A stretch of DNA of 64,000 nucleotides from Spirochaetales bacterium (GCA_018433865.1 JAHDQJ010000048.1:1-64000); one strand, 5' to 3'; positions 1 to 8,377 are shown, counted from the stretch's first letter. The notes: a model not told the origin generated them from the letters alone. Translations and numbers: made by a program.

Positions 1-58
1 CGACCCTAGCCTTAGCCCGCTCCACGTGCTCCTGCTTTTCTACCCTTGAATACTTCAT
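1..58 (-). CDS. Start of an unidentified protein, truncated by the window edge
   Basis: An open frame begins at an ATG (position 58, reading left) and leaves the window after 19 codons. A GGAG-type ribosome site lies about 10 bases upstream. The visible residues are basic and polar (MKYSRVEKQEHVERAKAR), reminiscent of the N-terminus of transposase orfA proteins, which would suit the insertion-sequence remains beside it. That resemblance is only a guess. Confidence 0.3.
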   Translation of the reverse strand, partial: MKYSRVEKQEHVERAKARV

Positions 59-690
59 CGCTTGCTTCTCCGTGATTGATGCTTGAAGTCAGTCTATCGA
101 CGGAGTTGTCGGTTTCAAATTGGGATTTATAGCCCGCTTACCAAGCAACAAGGGAAGAGCCAAAACAACCAAGGATCTCTTCATTTCCAGCCTTCTTATG
201 ATTGACCCCTGCAGATGGATACCGAGACAATCTACGAGTATCATACTTCGAAAAAAGAGTGCCAACAACACATACTTCAAGTTCTGTTGAGAGTTGTCCT
301 GCCTCATGAACAGGTCTATCACTGTATTTTTTCTGATGGTCATGAGACAACGGTACCAAAACCTTGCGATGGGTATCCAAGTTTCCTGATTGTCCAGGCA
401 AGCTACGTCCATGCGACAATTAGTAGTCAACTGCAATTTAATTCTGTACGTGGGAATACTGTTTCATCTTAGGCTCCCAAGATCTTCCAGTCTTCTGTTC
501 TTCCATGCCCTGCTCATACCATTTGTGGAGCGACTAATAAGCGGGATCACCCCTCGCCCTGATCGGATCGCTAGCATTCATGGAGGAATGGATGAACAGT
601 TTTACATCCTCAGTCTTCTCTCACTTTGAACACACCTGGAATTCCCTTCAGATGTCCAACTTATAGTCCGCCCTCCCCACACTTGGAAAT
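59..690. other. Gene-poor stretch upstream of the transposase remnant
   Basis: I see no convincing gene here. Short frames on both strands lack ribosome sites and family-like sequence. The missing N-terminal third of the neighbouring IS256-type transposase would be expected here, but no frame resembles it, so the stretch is probably unrelated DNA joined to a truncated insertion sequence. Confidence 0.4.
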
Positions 691-1407
691 ATGCTTGACA
701 AGAAACACTTGTACGAGAAGATCCGGGAGAACGGTCATGTAGTGAGTATGGCGGTATTCTTGGTAAAAGGAATCACCCTTGATGGTACTGCCCAGATTCT
801 CGCTGTAGAACAGATGCACAACGAATCTGAGGAAACGTATCGCATCCTGTTCCAGAATCTGAAGGATCGGGGAGTAAAACGAGTCTGGCTCTGTATCAGC
901 GATGCCCTCAAGCGTCTGCAGGCTGCCATCAATATAGAGTTCATGGGAACTTCGTGGCAACGATGCAAAGTCCTTTTCATGCGCAATATTCTTGCCTATC
1001 TGGGACATCGTCATAAGGACAGCTTCGCCAAGCAACTGAAACACATCTGGTTGCAGCCGGATGAAAAGCAGGCTCGCTCCTATGCCCAGTCATTCATGGA
1101 ATCCTATGAAAAACAATTTCCTGAAGCAATCCGCTGTCTGGAAGAGGGATTGGAGGATTCTTTGCAATTCTATCGCTTCGACCAGATCGACCATCGCAAG
1201 ATATCCTCCACCAACACCCTGGAACGGTTGAACCGAGAGATCTGCAGGCGTTCGAAGGTGGTAGGCATTTTCCCAAACAAGGCGTCATACACCCGATTGA
1301 TCACCACCTACCTCATGGATTATGAGGACGAATGGCAATCGACAAGAGCATATGTGAGTGTCCAGTCGTTGACTGAACAAAGGTTGAAATTGGAAGAGGT
1401 TGCATGA
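691..1407 (+). pseudogene. IS256/mutator-family transposase, N-terminally truncated
   Basis: The 238 residues match the catalytic core and C-terminus of IS256-type DDE transposases. The second catalytic Asp lies in a CISDALKRL block, followed by the conserved TSWQRCKVLFMRN stretch, and the third acidic residue lies in TLERLNREICRRSKVVGIFPN. Family members are about 400 residues; here the first third is absent. The sequence starts at YEKIRENGHVVS, where the first catalytic Asp should sit a few residues earlier, and that position appears to be Lys. No clear ribosome site precedes the ATG. I infer a dead insertion-sequence fragment. Confidence 0.8.
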
Positions 1408-1630
1408 CGAGTGTGGCTTCTCATGACCTATTCAACACGAAATTGCGAACATGTCTGGACACAGGCGAAAATCTCCTGGATGTCGTAGGAAATGCTGAAA
1501 ACCATCTGGCAACCGCCAAGGATTTTGTTATGCTTTTCATGGACCTGCTCTCCTTTTATGTGTTTGTGGTAAATCACATTATATAGGATTGCCAAGTCCA
1601 TTTCCATATATTTTGCCCGTCTTGGGCCTG

Positions 1631-1650
1631 TTTTAGACAATTCTGTGCAC
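1631..1650 (+). repeat. Possible right terminal repeat of the IS256-like element
   Basis: A T-rich word followed by ACAATTCTGTGCAC lies about 220 bases after the transposase stop. IS256-family ends often have TTT-ACA-ATT-type inner sequence and a GGACAC or GTGCAC-like end. No matching left end is visible, consistent with truncation. The assignment is weak. Confidence 0.3.
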
Positions 1651-1873
1651 CCGAGTGCTTGGGACAGGAGGAATTACCAAGCTTTTGCTATTTTGCAGGA
1701 GCCTCAGTAGAAAAAATCCTAACACTCACGTGATATTGCGAATAAAGCTTCGGTGCCGACAATGCAACAGGTGGTGCTGAATTTGCGAACGATGGTGCTT
1801 ACGCGTGCGAATATTCATACGCGGAGGTTTCTATGGCATTCGAGCTACCTAATTATCTCTACTATTGCTAAAA
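1651..1873. other. Intergenic AT-rich spacer
   Basis: Between the insertion-sequence remnant and the Fic gene I see no gene, hairpin or repeat that I can support. A short frame at 1404-1586 overlaps the transposase stop and has no recognisable features. Confidence 0.4.
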
Positions 1874-3415
1874 CTACTCATTCGTAGCGACATGAAATAG
1901 CTTATCATAGACATCTTCAAAGTGTTCAATCTCTGCTTCAGTTAGCTGTAGGAATTCATTCTCACGTGCCCGTTTTGATAGCTTTCCCTCATTCTGTGAG
2001 AAAAAACTATACAAGAGAAAGACGGTAGAATCAGGCATTTCAACGGAATCCTGTACAGAGCCTCTGAACCGATCATAATTTACTAGGAATCGTGTCTCTT
2101 CCGGGAGATCATGTTCAATCGTTTGCTGTACACAATGATAGAGAAACACAGCATAGGAGGTAGCATCAAAGTATCGGTAGTAGTCCACTGTCGAATTCAG
2201 CACACGTACATTGTGATCTTCTGTAGGTTCCCACCTTATGAACGGGAGAATGCTATGTGAGTAATCTTTAAGGATGGATGCATATTCCTCTATTCGAAGT
2301 AACATTGCACTTGATATAGGAAATATCATTCCTGGGGGATTGTACCCATGCTCTGCAAGAATATGATGGATGAGATATCGATGAATTCTTCCATTTCCAT
2401 CAGAGAATGGATGGATAATCACAAAGCCGAAGGCAATCACAGCCGCGGCAACGACTGGGTCGATTTCTTGGGAAACTTTCTTTTCATATGCAAGAAGTCC
2501 TGAGATCAAAGAGTCTATATCTTCATATTTAGCACTTATATGTTCAACAATGGGTGTCCCAGTTTCTCTATCATGTTCACCAATGAAACCACCTTCTTCT
2601 CTGAACCCTATCTTCACAAAACCTCTAGAGCCTATCACTATCTGTTGGAGACGTATCAGTTCCTCTTTAGTCAAAGGTGATTTCCCTGCTTCTCTCAACG
2701 CATTGCCCCATCGCTGAATCCTATCATGCGAAGGTGTCTCATTTTCTATGGAAAAACTTGCTTTGGAATCTTTAAGTAGCAAGAATGCTGCAGCACGAGC
2801 TATGACATCCTTTGGGATATCTGAAATGACTTGGAGAGCTTTTAATTTAAAGTTCTTCATGAGGAATTCTTCAAGTTCTTCAGTTTTCCTGATCAGCGGA
2901 CAAAAATCAGGAGTCCCTGGAAGATTGTTCACAACACGATGTCTCTTGGAATTTTCTCCCTCTATGGAAATTTGGTGTTTGGGATTAACAACCAATACGT
3001 AATTACCTTTCTTGGCATCCGGGATATCAAGGAGTGTTCCCATGAGCCATTCATAGAGAAACCAAATTCGTCTACTGTATGAACCGGTACTAGTCTCCTG
3101 AATGATAGTTTCTATCGTTTGTTTATCGACTACCTCGAACAATTTTTTCAATACACATAAATCTATCCCTTCATATTTTAAAGCGAATTCAAGGTGGCCT
3201 TTGAGAGTTTCTTCGGGTTGATGTCTGGGTGTCAGCAAGTGCCACCCCAACCTTTTTACAATACTATGCTTCAAACCTATTGCCATTTTCAGTCGGGGAA
3301 AAGGTGCAGGAAGTAGGTATGCATCAATAAGAGCCACATACCCAACAGGAATTGCCTTCTCTGGCAGCAAGAATTCATGAAAAACGGTTACAGGTCCTGA
3401 AAATATATTATTCAT
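1874..3415 (-). CDS. Fic-domain AMPylase with its own inhibitory helix
   Basis: Fic proteins transfer AMP, or sometimes another nucleotide group, from a nucleotide to hydroxyl side chains of target proteins. The canonical active-site motif HPFSDGNGRIHR is complete at about residues 335-346, with catalytic His335. Upstream, about residues 220-225, is S-F-S-I-E-N, fitting the (S/T)xxxE(G/N) inhibitory helix that blocks ATP binding, so the enzyme is probably autoinhibited (class II, inhibitor N-terminal to the Fic core). An ATG 54 bases into the longest frame is preferred because AGGAGA sits 8 bases before it. The product is 513 residues, monocistronic and AT-rich compared with the chromosome, suggesting acquisition. 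Target unknown. Confidence 0.9.
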   Translation of the reverse strand: MNNIFSGPVTVFHEFLLPEKAIPVGYVALIDAYLLPAPFPRLKMAIGLKHSIVKRLGWHLLTPRHQPEETLKGHLEFALKYEGIDLCVLKKLFEVVDKQTIETIIQETSTGSYSRRIWFLYEWLMGTLLDIPDAKKGNYVLVVNPKHQISIEGENSKRHRVVNNLPGTPDFCPLIRKTEELEEFLMKNFKLKALQVISDIPKDVIARAAAFLLLKDSKASFSIENETPSHDRIQRWGNALREAGKSPLTKEELIRLQQIVIGSRGFVKIGFREEGGFIGEHDRETGTPIVEHISAKYEDIDSLISGLLAYEKKVSQEIDPVVAAAVIAFGFVIIHPFSDGNGRIHRYLIHHILAEHGYNPPGMIFPISSAMLLRIEEYASILKDYSHSILPFIRWEPTEDHNVRVLNSTVDYYRYFDATSYAVFLYHCVQQTIEHDLPEETRFLVNYDRFRGSVQDSVEMPDSTVFLLYSFFSQNEGKLSKRARENEFLQLTEAEIEHFEDVYDKLFHVATNE

Positions 3416-3613
3416 GCAGTGATCTCCTGAATTCTTATTATAATATAGTGTTATCCGTGATTTGTACATATATTTTATGAAAAGTGATTATACATGATTG
3501 TCGTAGGTGAAAAACCAGGTTTAAGGTACTAGGCACCAAAATTCTGCAGTTGTCGTTGCTCTTGCATAAATATGCAGATTCAACTTTCCGGGCTTCGTCT
3601 CTCCTGTCTAGCA

Positions 3614-4024
3614 TCAATACTTGAAGAATTGGCCCTTCCTCTGCAGCCAATCATAGGTGATGAGTTGCGCCCAAGCGTAGAGTGCGCCACCGAGTCCAAG
3701 GATCCACACGACGGCCTTTTTCCACCGTGCGAGGCCCGTCCAGAAGCGCAGTTTCCGTTGCTTCTGGTCTGCGAGAAAAGGGCAGGATTGGGGATGTCCG
3801 TCAGTCCCGATGCGCTCAAGGCCGCGCTTGACATCCGTCAGGTCGCCCTCGATGGTCGTCACCCGCCTAGCCGTGTCTTGGATGGCCCTCGACATGCCGT
3901 TGTGAATCGTATGGTTGATCTCTACGACTTGCGACTGCGTTTCCACGACCTTCTCGGTGAGAACCAGCACCTTGTCAAGCAGGGTGACGAGCATGTCCTT
4001 TTGGGTTTGTGGCTTGTCGTTCAT
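3614..4024 (-). CDS. Holin/XhlA-like small membrane protein
   Basis: This 136-residue protein has a polar, coiled-coil-like N-terminal two thirds and one hydrophobic segment near residues 106-124 (AVVWILGLGGALYAWAQLI). A helical N-terminus with a single late membrane span is typical of phage XhlA/haemolysin-like proteins that work with holins. It is the last gene of the leftward prophage operon, the usual place for lysis functions, but no endolysin follows. Function is inferred from architecture and position only. Confidence 0.5.
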   Translation of the reverse strand: MNDKPQTQKDMLVTLLDKVLVLTEKVVETQSQVVEINHTIHNGMSRAIQDTARRVTTIEGDLTDVKRGLERIGTDGHPQSCPFLADQKQRKLRFWTGLARWKKAVVWILGLGGALYAWAQLITYDWLQRKGQFFKY

Positions 4025-4034
4025 GGGGCGCTCC

Positions 4035-4712
4035 TTATGGTGACTTCGATGCGGTTGTACCCGCCGGAGAGTCTGTCATGCGGTATGGATGATATGACCG
4101 GATGGATGCATTGATCCTGCGGTGCTTGGCAATCGCCCCTGCGAACAGGTCCCACGTCTCGTCCAACAACTTCTGCTCCGCTTCCCTGCCTTCCTTGGTG
4201 GCTGGCGACAGGTTCTTCTTGTCCGAGAACTTGGAGTGGAAATAGACCTTCTGGATGCCGAGCTTCGTCCAGAACCCCTCAAGGTTCGTCCATGCCGCCT
4301 GCACGCCGACCGAGCCGGTTTCGCTTGCGGGCGACATGTAAATCTTCTTGGTGGCAGCCGGAAGCAGGTACGCCGCGGAACACCCCATTGACACCGTGAA
4401 GGAATATGCCATGAGCGAGGCTGGTGGCTCAAAGTCAGAAGGTGAAGCCGAGTGTGAACACACTACATACGCCTCGTTGCAATACGGCAGATAATCCTGC
4501 ATCTTGTGGTCGCTCATAAAATCCTGTCTGCTGGACTTGATTTCATAAGCCAAAACCATTGGATTGGCCCATGATTTTTTCATGGCCCAGGCGTCCATAC
4601 GACGCGCACCGTGTTCGATGGTAACTTCCTCATAAAACACATCGTCGACATGTCGCTTTGCAAGTAACTTCCTTATATTTGTTACTACCGTGTTTCGGTC
4701 TAAGCTCATCAT
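4035..4712 (-). pseudogene. Chimera of an MmcB-like nuclease start and an S49 peptidase fragment
   Basis: Residues 1 to about 88 resemble MmcB-family DNA-repair nuclease proteins: basic N-terminus, RRMDAWAMKKSW, then YEIKSSRQDFMSDHKMQDYLPYCNEAYVV with the E-x-K signature. From about residue 95 the sequence switches to the middle of a phage S49 (SppA/protease C-like) peptidase: GCSAAYLL holding the Ser nucleophile, SPASETGSVGV, then KLGIQKVYFHSKFSDKKNLSP and LFAGAIAKHR. After that the similarity stops and an unrelated 25-residue tail follows. Neither half is complete. I infer in-frame deletion junctions that removed the prophage packaging and capsid genes. The start overlaps the upstream stop and follows GAGAGGGGG. 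Confidence 0.65.
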
Positions 4713-5014
4713 TTCCCCCTCTCAAACACCAACTTCTTGCCAGCTTCCAACATGCGGTCGAGAATCATCCCGTTGCACGCGATATGCAGGGCGTGGCTCA
4801 TACCATCGTCTGGGTCGATCAACTCACCCCTTCGGATTGCTTGGATATGACGCATGGTGGCGTTCCAATACAACAACGGGTCGAGTTCCATGTACCCTAT
4901 CGGATGGGTTGCTGCACCGTCGTTCATGATCTTCGCCATGCCAGCAAGCTGCTCAGGCGGCAAGAGATGGTATTCCAACTTCGCTTTCTTCCGCGCATCT
5001 TCCTTGAACTCCAT
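4709..5014 (-). CDS. dATP/dGTP diphosphohydrolase N-domain-like protein
   Basis: The 101 residues fit the small phage family annotated as dATP/dGTP diphosphohydrolase N-terminal domain (PF18909-like). The visible signature is KLEYHLLPPEQLAGMAKIMNDGAATHP, then YWNATMRHIQAIRRGELIDPDDGMSHALHIACNGMIL, with the H-x-x-A-x-x-x-G-E and D-x-x-S-G/M-x-H pattern of all-alpha NTP pyrophosphohydrolases. Such enzymes trim the dNTP pool, and relatives (MazZ) serve phages with 2-aminoadenine genomes. No PurZ or specialised polymerase is seen here, so the role is probably ordinary pool adjustment. It sits in the early operon between two overlapping genes. Confidence 0.6.
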   Translation of the reverse strand: MEFKEDARKKAKLEYHLLPPEQLAGMAKIMNDGAATHPIGYMELDPLLYWNATMRHIQAIRRGELIDPDDGMSHALHIACNGMILDRMLEAGKKLVFERGK

Positions 5015-5182
5015 TCACGCCCCCTTCTTCTCGACCAAGGTGACGAGCGAGCGCCTCACCACCTGCTTTGCCCCATGGCGACGGATTCCGTAATACACGC
5101 CGAGCGAGTTCCGCGTCATGCTGAAAATCTCCCACTTGTGTCCGTTGTACAGACACCTCATGCCGATAATGTCCTGTTCCAT
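5015..5182 (-). CDS. Small basic phage protein, 55 residues
   Basis: A short frame begins at an ATG preceded by GGAGG seven bases upstream and stops directly against the start of the next gene. The product begins MEQDIIGMRCLYNGHKW and ends with many Lys and Arg residues. The good ribosome site and tight packing support a real gene. No family is recognised. Confidence 0.6.
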   Translation of the reverse strand: MEQDIIGMRCLYNGHKWEIFSMTRNSLGVYYGIRRHGAKQVVRRSLVTLVEKKGA

Positions 5183-5194
5183 GTCATGCCTCCG

Positions 5195-5680
5195 TCAAAA
5201 GGGAATGTCATCATCGAACTGCTCCGGCCCAGGGAACCCGCCACCTGTAGCGTAAGAATCGCCACCAGTCGATTTTCCGACGCTAGGTGAAGTAGTTCTA
5301 CCATTTTCCGAATATCTTTGATTCTGGCGCGTCCTAGACCACTCTCCGTCGAAGTCTGCTTTCTTTCCGTCACCAAGAAGTTGGATGAAGTCGACGACAA
5401 TCACCAATTTGCTCCGATTCGACCCGTCGTTCGCCTGCCACTTCTCTTGGCTCAGTCGACCGCTGACGATCACGCCCTTGCCCTTGGTCATGTAGGGGGC
5501 GACCGCATCGGCGAGCTTGCCGAACATCTTGCACTCGATGAACGCCGTTTCCTCGGTTTCCCCATACTTGCGGTTGACCGCCACGACGAACCCTGCGACC
5601 GACAGACCACTGTTCGTGACCTTCGGCGTCACATCGTTCACCAGATTCCCCGATATGCTCACGCTGTTCAGATTGTTCAC
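5195..5680 (-). CDS. ssb: Single-stranded DNA-binding protein
   Basis: A GTG start follows AAGGAGGTGGCAA and overlaps the upstream stop as GTGA; the longer frame upstream is not used. The 161-residue product has an OB fold (LNSVSISGNLVNDVTPKV, AVNRKYGETEETAFIECKMFGKLA, GKGVIVSGRLSQEKWQ), a Gly/Ser/Asn-rich linker and the acidic tip DDDIPF. That tip recruits recombination and replication proteins. As a phage-encoded SSB in the operon with RecT and a DnaC-like loader, it should coat single strands during prophage replication and annealing. Confidence 0.93.
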   Translation of the reverse strand: MNNLNSVSISGNLVNDVTPKVTNSGLSVAGFVVAVNRKYGETEETAFIECKMFGKLADAVAPYMTKGKGVIVSGRLSQEKWQANDGSNRSKLVIVVDFIQLLGDGKKADFDGEWSRTRQNQRYSENGRTTSPSVGKSTGGDSYATGGGFPGPEQFDDDIPF

Positions 5681-5871
5681 TTGCCACCTCCTTGCACATC
5701 CTGTATCACCGTCTCGCCGCAATGGGGGCAGGCGATGAACGCGATGCCGTCGGGCGTGACATATCTTGCGTCCGATGCGAGGAACGTGAACTCGCACCCA
5801 CATTCCTCGCACCCGACCCTGTAACCAGTGACGCGCTTCTCCGGCACGCCATCCCTCAAGACCTTAACCAT
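5677..5871 (-). CDS. Small zinc-ribbon protein
   Basis: The 64 residues contain two knuckles, C-E-E-C about residues 21-24 and C-P-H-C about 48-51, separated by a hydrophobic strand. This is the usual two-CxxC zinc-ribbon arrangement. It overlaps genes on both sides (its stop overlaps the ssb start), indicating translational coupling. Its role in DNA metabolism is suggested only by position. Confidence 0.65.
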   Translation of the reverse strand: MVKVLRDGVPEKRVTGYRVGCEECGCEFTFLASDARYVTPDGIAFIACPHCGETVIQDVQGGGK

Positions 5872-6211
5872 GCTTTTGCTCCTTCTTGCTCCATCCGTGC
5901 TTCTTGGTCGCCCAAGTAGCCTTCCATTCCTCCAACAGCAAGTCCACCGCGAGGCACTCCAACTGTCTCCTGATGTCCGCAGGGTGGTAGAACCGCGTCA
6001 GCACCGGAGGGTTGCCCCGATGGTGGCGGCTGGTGTAACGGATGTATCCCTGCTTGCATAGCCACACGACAAACGCCGCACTGTGCGACACCCCATGCCT
6101 GTCGAGCTTCCGTCGGGTGAGCATCGACAATGGACACTCGCCGTTCTTGATGGCGATATCCGCACGCTTGCTCTGCTTGCGACCCACATACCCTCGGTTC
6201 AAGTTTTTCAC
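5864..6211 (-). CDS. Phage protein of unknown function, possible winged helix
   Basis: I place the start at a GTG overlapping the previous stop (GTGA) with GGAGG ten bases upstream; a TTG two codons earlier is possible. The 115-residue product is strongly basic and contains LTRRKLDRHGVSHSAAFVVWLCKQGYIRYTSRHHRG, which has the helix-turn-helix then hairpin look of a winged-helix DNA binder. This is an inference from pattern, not a family match. Confidence 0.5.
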   Translation of the reverse strand: MKNLNRGYVGRKQSKRADIAIKNGECPLSMLTRRKLDRHGVSHSAAFVVWLCKQGYIRYTSRHHRGNPPVLTRFYHPADIRRQLECLAVDLLLEEWKATWATKKHGWSKKEQKHG

Positions 6212-6627
6212 AGGCAAGTATCCTCCGGCTTGTCATGGATGATGAACTTCGCATCCCCGAGTCCCATCTGGTGGTAGACCAGCAAGTCCTCGACCGCGTC
6301 CCAATCGACCACGCCGTCCTTGATCGGCACACCGAGCGCCAAGTCGTCGATGTAGACCTGCGCATACACCTTTGGGCTGGTAGTCCATGAAATCTGGTCT
6401 GGGTTGCGGTTAACACCCCAAAACTCGATGCCACGCTCACGGCAGTAATCAACAGCTTCCTGCAAGTAGTTCCGCTTCAAGCAATCGCTCCGCATGGTGT
6501 ACAGGATGAGCTTGTGCCCATCTGCCTGCAAACGGCGAAGTACGCGGAAGGCATTGGGTGCCTCGGGCCCGATGTTGGGGAACTCCTGTCGAACCAGCGT
6601 CCCGTCGAAATCGACTGCGATTATCAT
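6208..6627 (-). CDS. HAD-superfamily phosphatase-like protein
   Basis: The ATG at 6627 overlaps the upstream stop as ATGA and follows GGGGGAGAA. The first motif of haloacid-dehalogenase phosphatases, AVDFDGTLV, is at residues 4-12 with the nucleophile Asp. A second motif (LILYTMRS, Thr) follows, and YIDDLALGVP supplies the acidic motif near residue 105. At 139 residues it is a compact form like phage and Bacteroides BT_1666-type proteins. Likely a nucleotide or sugar phosphatase; the substrate cannot be read from the sequence. Confidence 0.75.
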   Translation of the reverse strand: MIIAVDFDGTLVRQEFPNIGPEAPNAFRVLRRLQADGHKLILYTMRSDCLKRNYLQEAVDYCRERGIEFWGVNRNPDQISWTTSPKVYAQVYIDDLALGVPIKDGVVDWDAVEDLLVYHQMGLGDAKFIIHDKPEDTCL

Positions 6628-7367
6628 TTCTCCCCCCTTGCGCGGAAACTTTTCCAATCCATCAGGACTGCGGTTCCCGGATATTCAATCAACCGCTCGT
6701 AGCAAGAGCGCCCCACGATGTCGATGACCGTATCTTCGTCTGCATTGGTCATGATGACCGTCGGCTTGAGGTCGTCGTACCGCGCGTTGATGATGCGATA
6801 CAGGCCGATGAACTCGGCTTTCGTGCCGAACGTCTTGTCCAGCTCGTCGATGACCAGGTGATCGTACCGGGCGTATCGGTCGATGAGCGACATGCTGGTG
6901 TCGTAGCTCTCCTTGTCGTAGGTATTCTTGATCTCGTCGAACAGCGCAGGCGCCAAGATGTACTTGCACCGCTTTCCTGCAAGGATCCTCTCGCGGAGGA
7001 ACGAGTATGCCAGTCGCGTCTTGCCCGTGCCGTTCTTGCCGTACATGACCAGCGAGTTGCCTGAGCGCAGACATGAGATCACATGCCTCTGCCTTGCGGC
7101 CACACGTTCGTCGCTGTAGAGCATGTAGTTCTCGAACGTCGCGTCTGCATACCGCTTGGGAAACCGTGCCAGCTCACCATTGATGCGCTCTTGTTCCGCA
7201 CGCCTCGCTTCATCTGCCTCGCGGACACGCCGAGCCTCTGCCTCGGCAACCTCTTGCCTTTCGCGATCATCGGCAAGACGCTTCATCTCGGCCAATTCAT
7301 CCGGCGATGCGTTCAACAGCTTGCCGAGTGTTGCCATCGACTGCCTCGCCCTGTCGTCATTTCTCAT
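6624..7367 (-). CDS. DnaC/IstB-like AAA+ helicase loader
   Basis: The protein opens with a long charged Glu/Arg/Ala coiled coil (about residues 20-75), then an AAA+ ATPase core. Walker A is MYGKNGTGKTRLA near residue 110, Walker B is HLVIDELDKT, and a sensor-1-like PTVIMTNAD follows. The order coiled coil plus ATPase, directly after an O-like initiator, fits the loaders that place replicative helicase on the prophage origin. I prefer the internal ATG at 7367 because the longer version would start at GTG without better spacing. Confidence 0.82.
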   Translation of the reverse strand: MRNDDRARQSMATLGKLLNASPDELAEMKRLADDRERQEVAEAEARRVREADEARRAEQERINGELARFPKRYADATFENYMLYSDERVAARQRHVISCLRSGNSLVMYGKNGTGKTRLAYSFLRERILAGKRCKYILAPALFDEIKNTYDKESYDTSMSLIDRYARYDHLVIDELDKTFGTKAEFIGLYRIINARYDDLKPTVIMTNADEDTVIDIVGRSCYERLIEYPGTAVLMDWKSFRARGEK

Positions 7368-8244
7368 CGCCAACACCCCCCATGTAATCCTTCACATCCA
7401 TGCCGCCTGGCTCCGTGCCATAACGGTTCAGCGGCCGCTGTCTGGTCTTGATGCCACCCAATCCGTCAAGCTCATCTTCCCACCGCTTCTGGTTCAGCCA
7501 TGTGGACGGGTGGGGTATGTACTGGCCGTTGTCACGCTTCCACTGGTTGCTTTTCTTCTGAGACTCCACCGCATCCAAGACGGTATTGAACAACGCGTCG
7601 TCCATCTTGATTTTCGACCAAGACTTTTCTGCCGCACCCTTGCCGACCTTGCGAGGGTATGCTGACCAGAACTGCGCGAAATCATGTTCAGGCGCGGCGG
7701 GCTTTTCGTCGTTGAGAGATGTATGAATCATTGAATCAGAATCAGAATCAGAATCAATATCAGAATCAGAATCAGAATCAGAATCAAGATCTAAATAGTT
7801 CGTATCATATGTATATCCTATCGGTAGGCTATTGATACCGTCAGATAGGCTATCTATTGGATACTGGTATGGGATTGACTCCTTTCTCATTACATCAAAA
7901 AGAGATGGAGGCACTTGATTGATGAGGATTGCCCTGATTCCCTTGTGGATTTTTTCAAGTTTGTGCCACTTTTGATGCTTCGGCCAGTTTACCATGATGA
8001 TGTGTTCTTCGCGGTAGTAGACCTTCTTCGTGCGCTCGAACGTGGCAAGCATCTTTTTCACTTGATCGGGAGAGAAGCAGGACTCTGATGCCATCTTTCG
8101 TATCGAAACCTTGTAAATCCCCGCGATGTTTGTATGTTCGTTGGTGAGAAGGTAGAAGTAGAACAGTCGCTCGTTTGTGTTCAAATCATCGATAAACCAG
8201 TTGTCATCCCAAATACTTGTCGAAATATACCGCTGTGTTGCCAT
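7357..8244 (-). CDS. Phage replication initiator (O/DnaD-like) with Ser-Asp linker
   Basis: The N-terminal 110 residues look like the winged-helix domain of phage replisome organisers (NERLFYFYLLTNEHTNIAGIYKVSIRKMA, VYYREEHIIMVNWPKHQKWH). About residues 150-172 form an almost pure Ser-Asp repeat encoded by hexanucleotides of the TCAGAA type. The C-terminal part (FAQFWSAYPRKVGKGAAEKSWSKI, YIPHPSTWLNQKRWEDE) is the conserved tail found in many phage replication proteins. Its stop overlaps the loader start. It should bind the prophage origin, which may lie within its own gene. Confidence 0.8.
   Translation of the reverse strand: MATQRYISTSIWDDNWFIDDLNTNERLFYFYLLTNEHTNIAGIYKVSIRKMASESCFSPDQVKKMLATFERTKKVYYREEHIIMVNWPKHQKWHKLEKIHKGIRAILINQVPPSLFDVMRKESIPYQYPIDSLSDGINSLPIGYTYDTNYLDLDSDSDSDSDIDSDSDSDSMIHTSLNDEKPAAPEHDFAQFWSAYPRKVGKGAAEKSWSKIKMDDALFNTVLDAVESQKKSNQWKRDNGQYIPHPSTWLNQKRWEDELDGLGGIKTRQRPLNRYGTEPGGMDVKDYMGGVGDEK
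7729..7799. repeat. Hexanucleotide microsatellite encoding a Ser-Asp run
   Basis: About ten near-perfect copies of a TCAGAA-type hexamer lie in frame inside the replication initiator and encode alternating Ser and Asp. The run is interrupted once by ATC (Ile) codons. Being a multiple of three, slippage here changes the linker length without breaking the frame. Confidence 0.85.
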
Positions 8245-8245
8245 T

Positions 8246-8377
8246 TCAATTACCTTTCTCCACTATTTTCGCGAACCCATACGACGCACCCAACGCCACC
8301 AATCTCCACCAGAATCCGAACAGGAAACCGATGTCCACAACCAAGAGAAACAGAAGCGAAAGTAAGATTGTTTTCAC
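8246..8377 (-). CDS. Tiny membrane protein, 43 residues
   Basis: A GTG start directly abuts the preceding stop, with GGAGG seven bases before it. Residues 3-35 are mostly hydrophobic (ILLSLLFLLVVDIGFLFGFWW), giving one or two membrane spans, and the end is basic. The gene fills the space between its neighbours exactly, which supports it. Function unknown. Confidence 0.55.
   Translation of the reverse strand: MKTILLSLLFLLVVDIGFLFGFWWRLVALGASYGFAKIVEKGN

Noticed and set aside
1404-1586. Small plus-strand frame overlapping the transposase stop
   Set aside because: No ribosome site or recognisable sequence; the overlap is by chance.
4709-5014. A 2-aminoadenine (Z) genome phage
   Set aside because: Only one weakly indicative enzyme; no PurZ or DpoZ is present in the window.
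7729-7799. Short regular repeat considered as a CRISPR array
   Set aside because: Six-base period with no spacers and in-frame coding for Ser-Asp; no cas genes are present.
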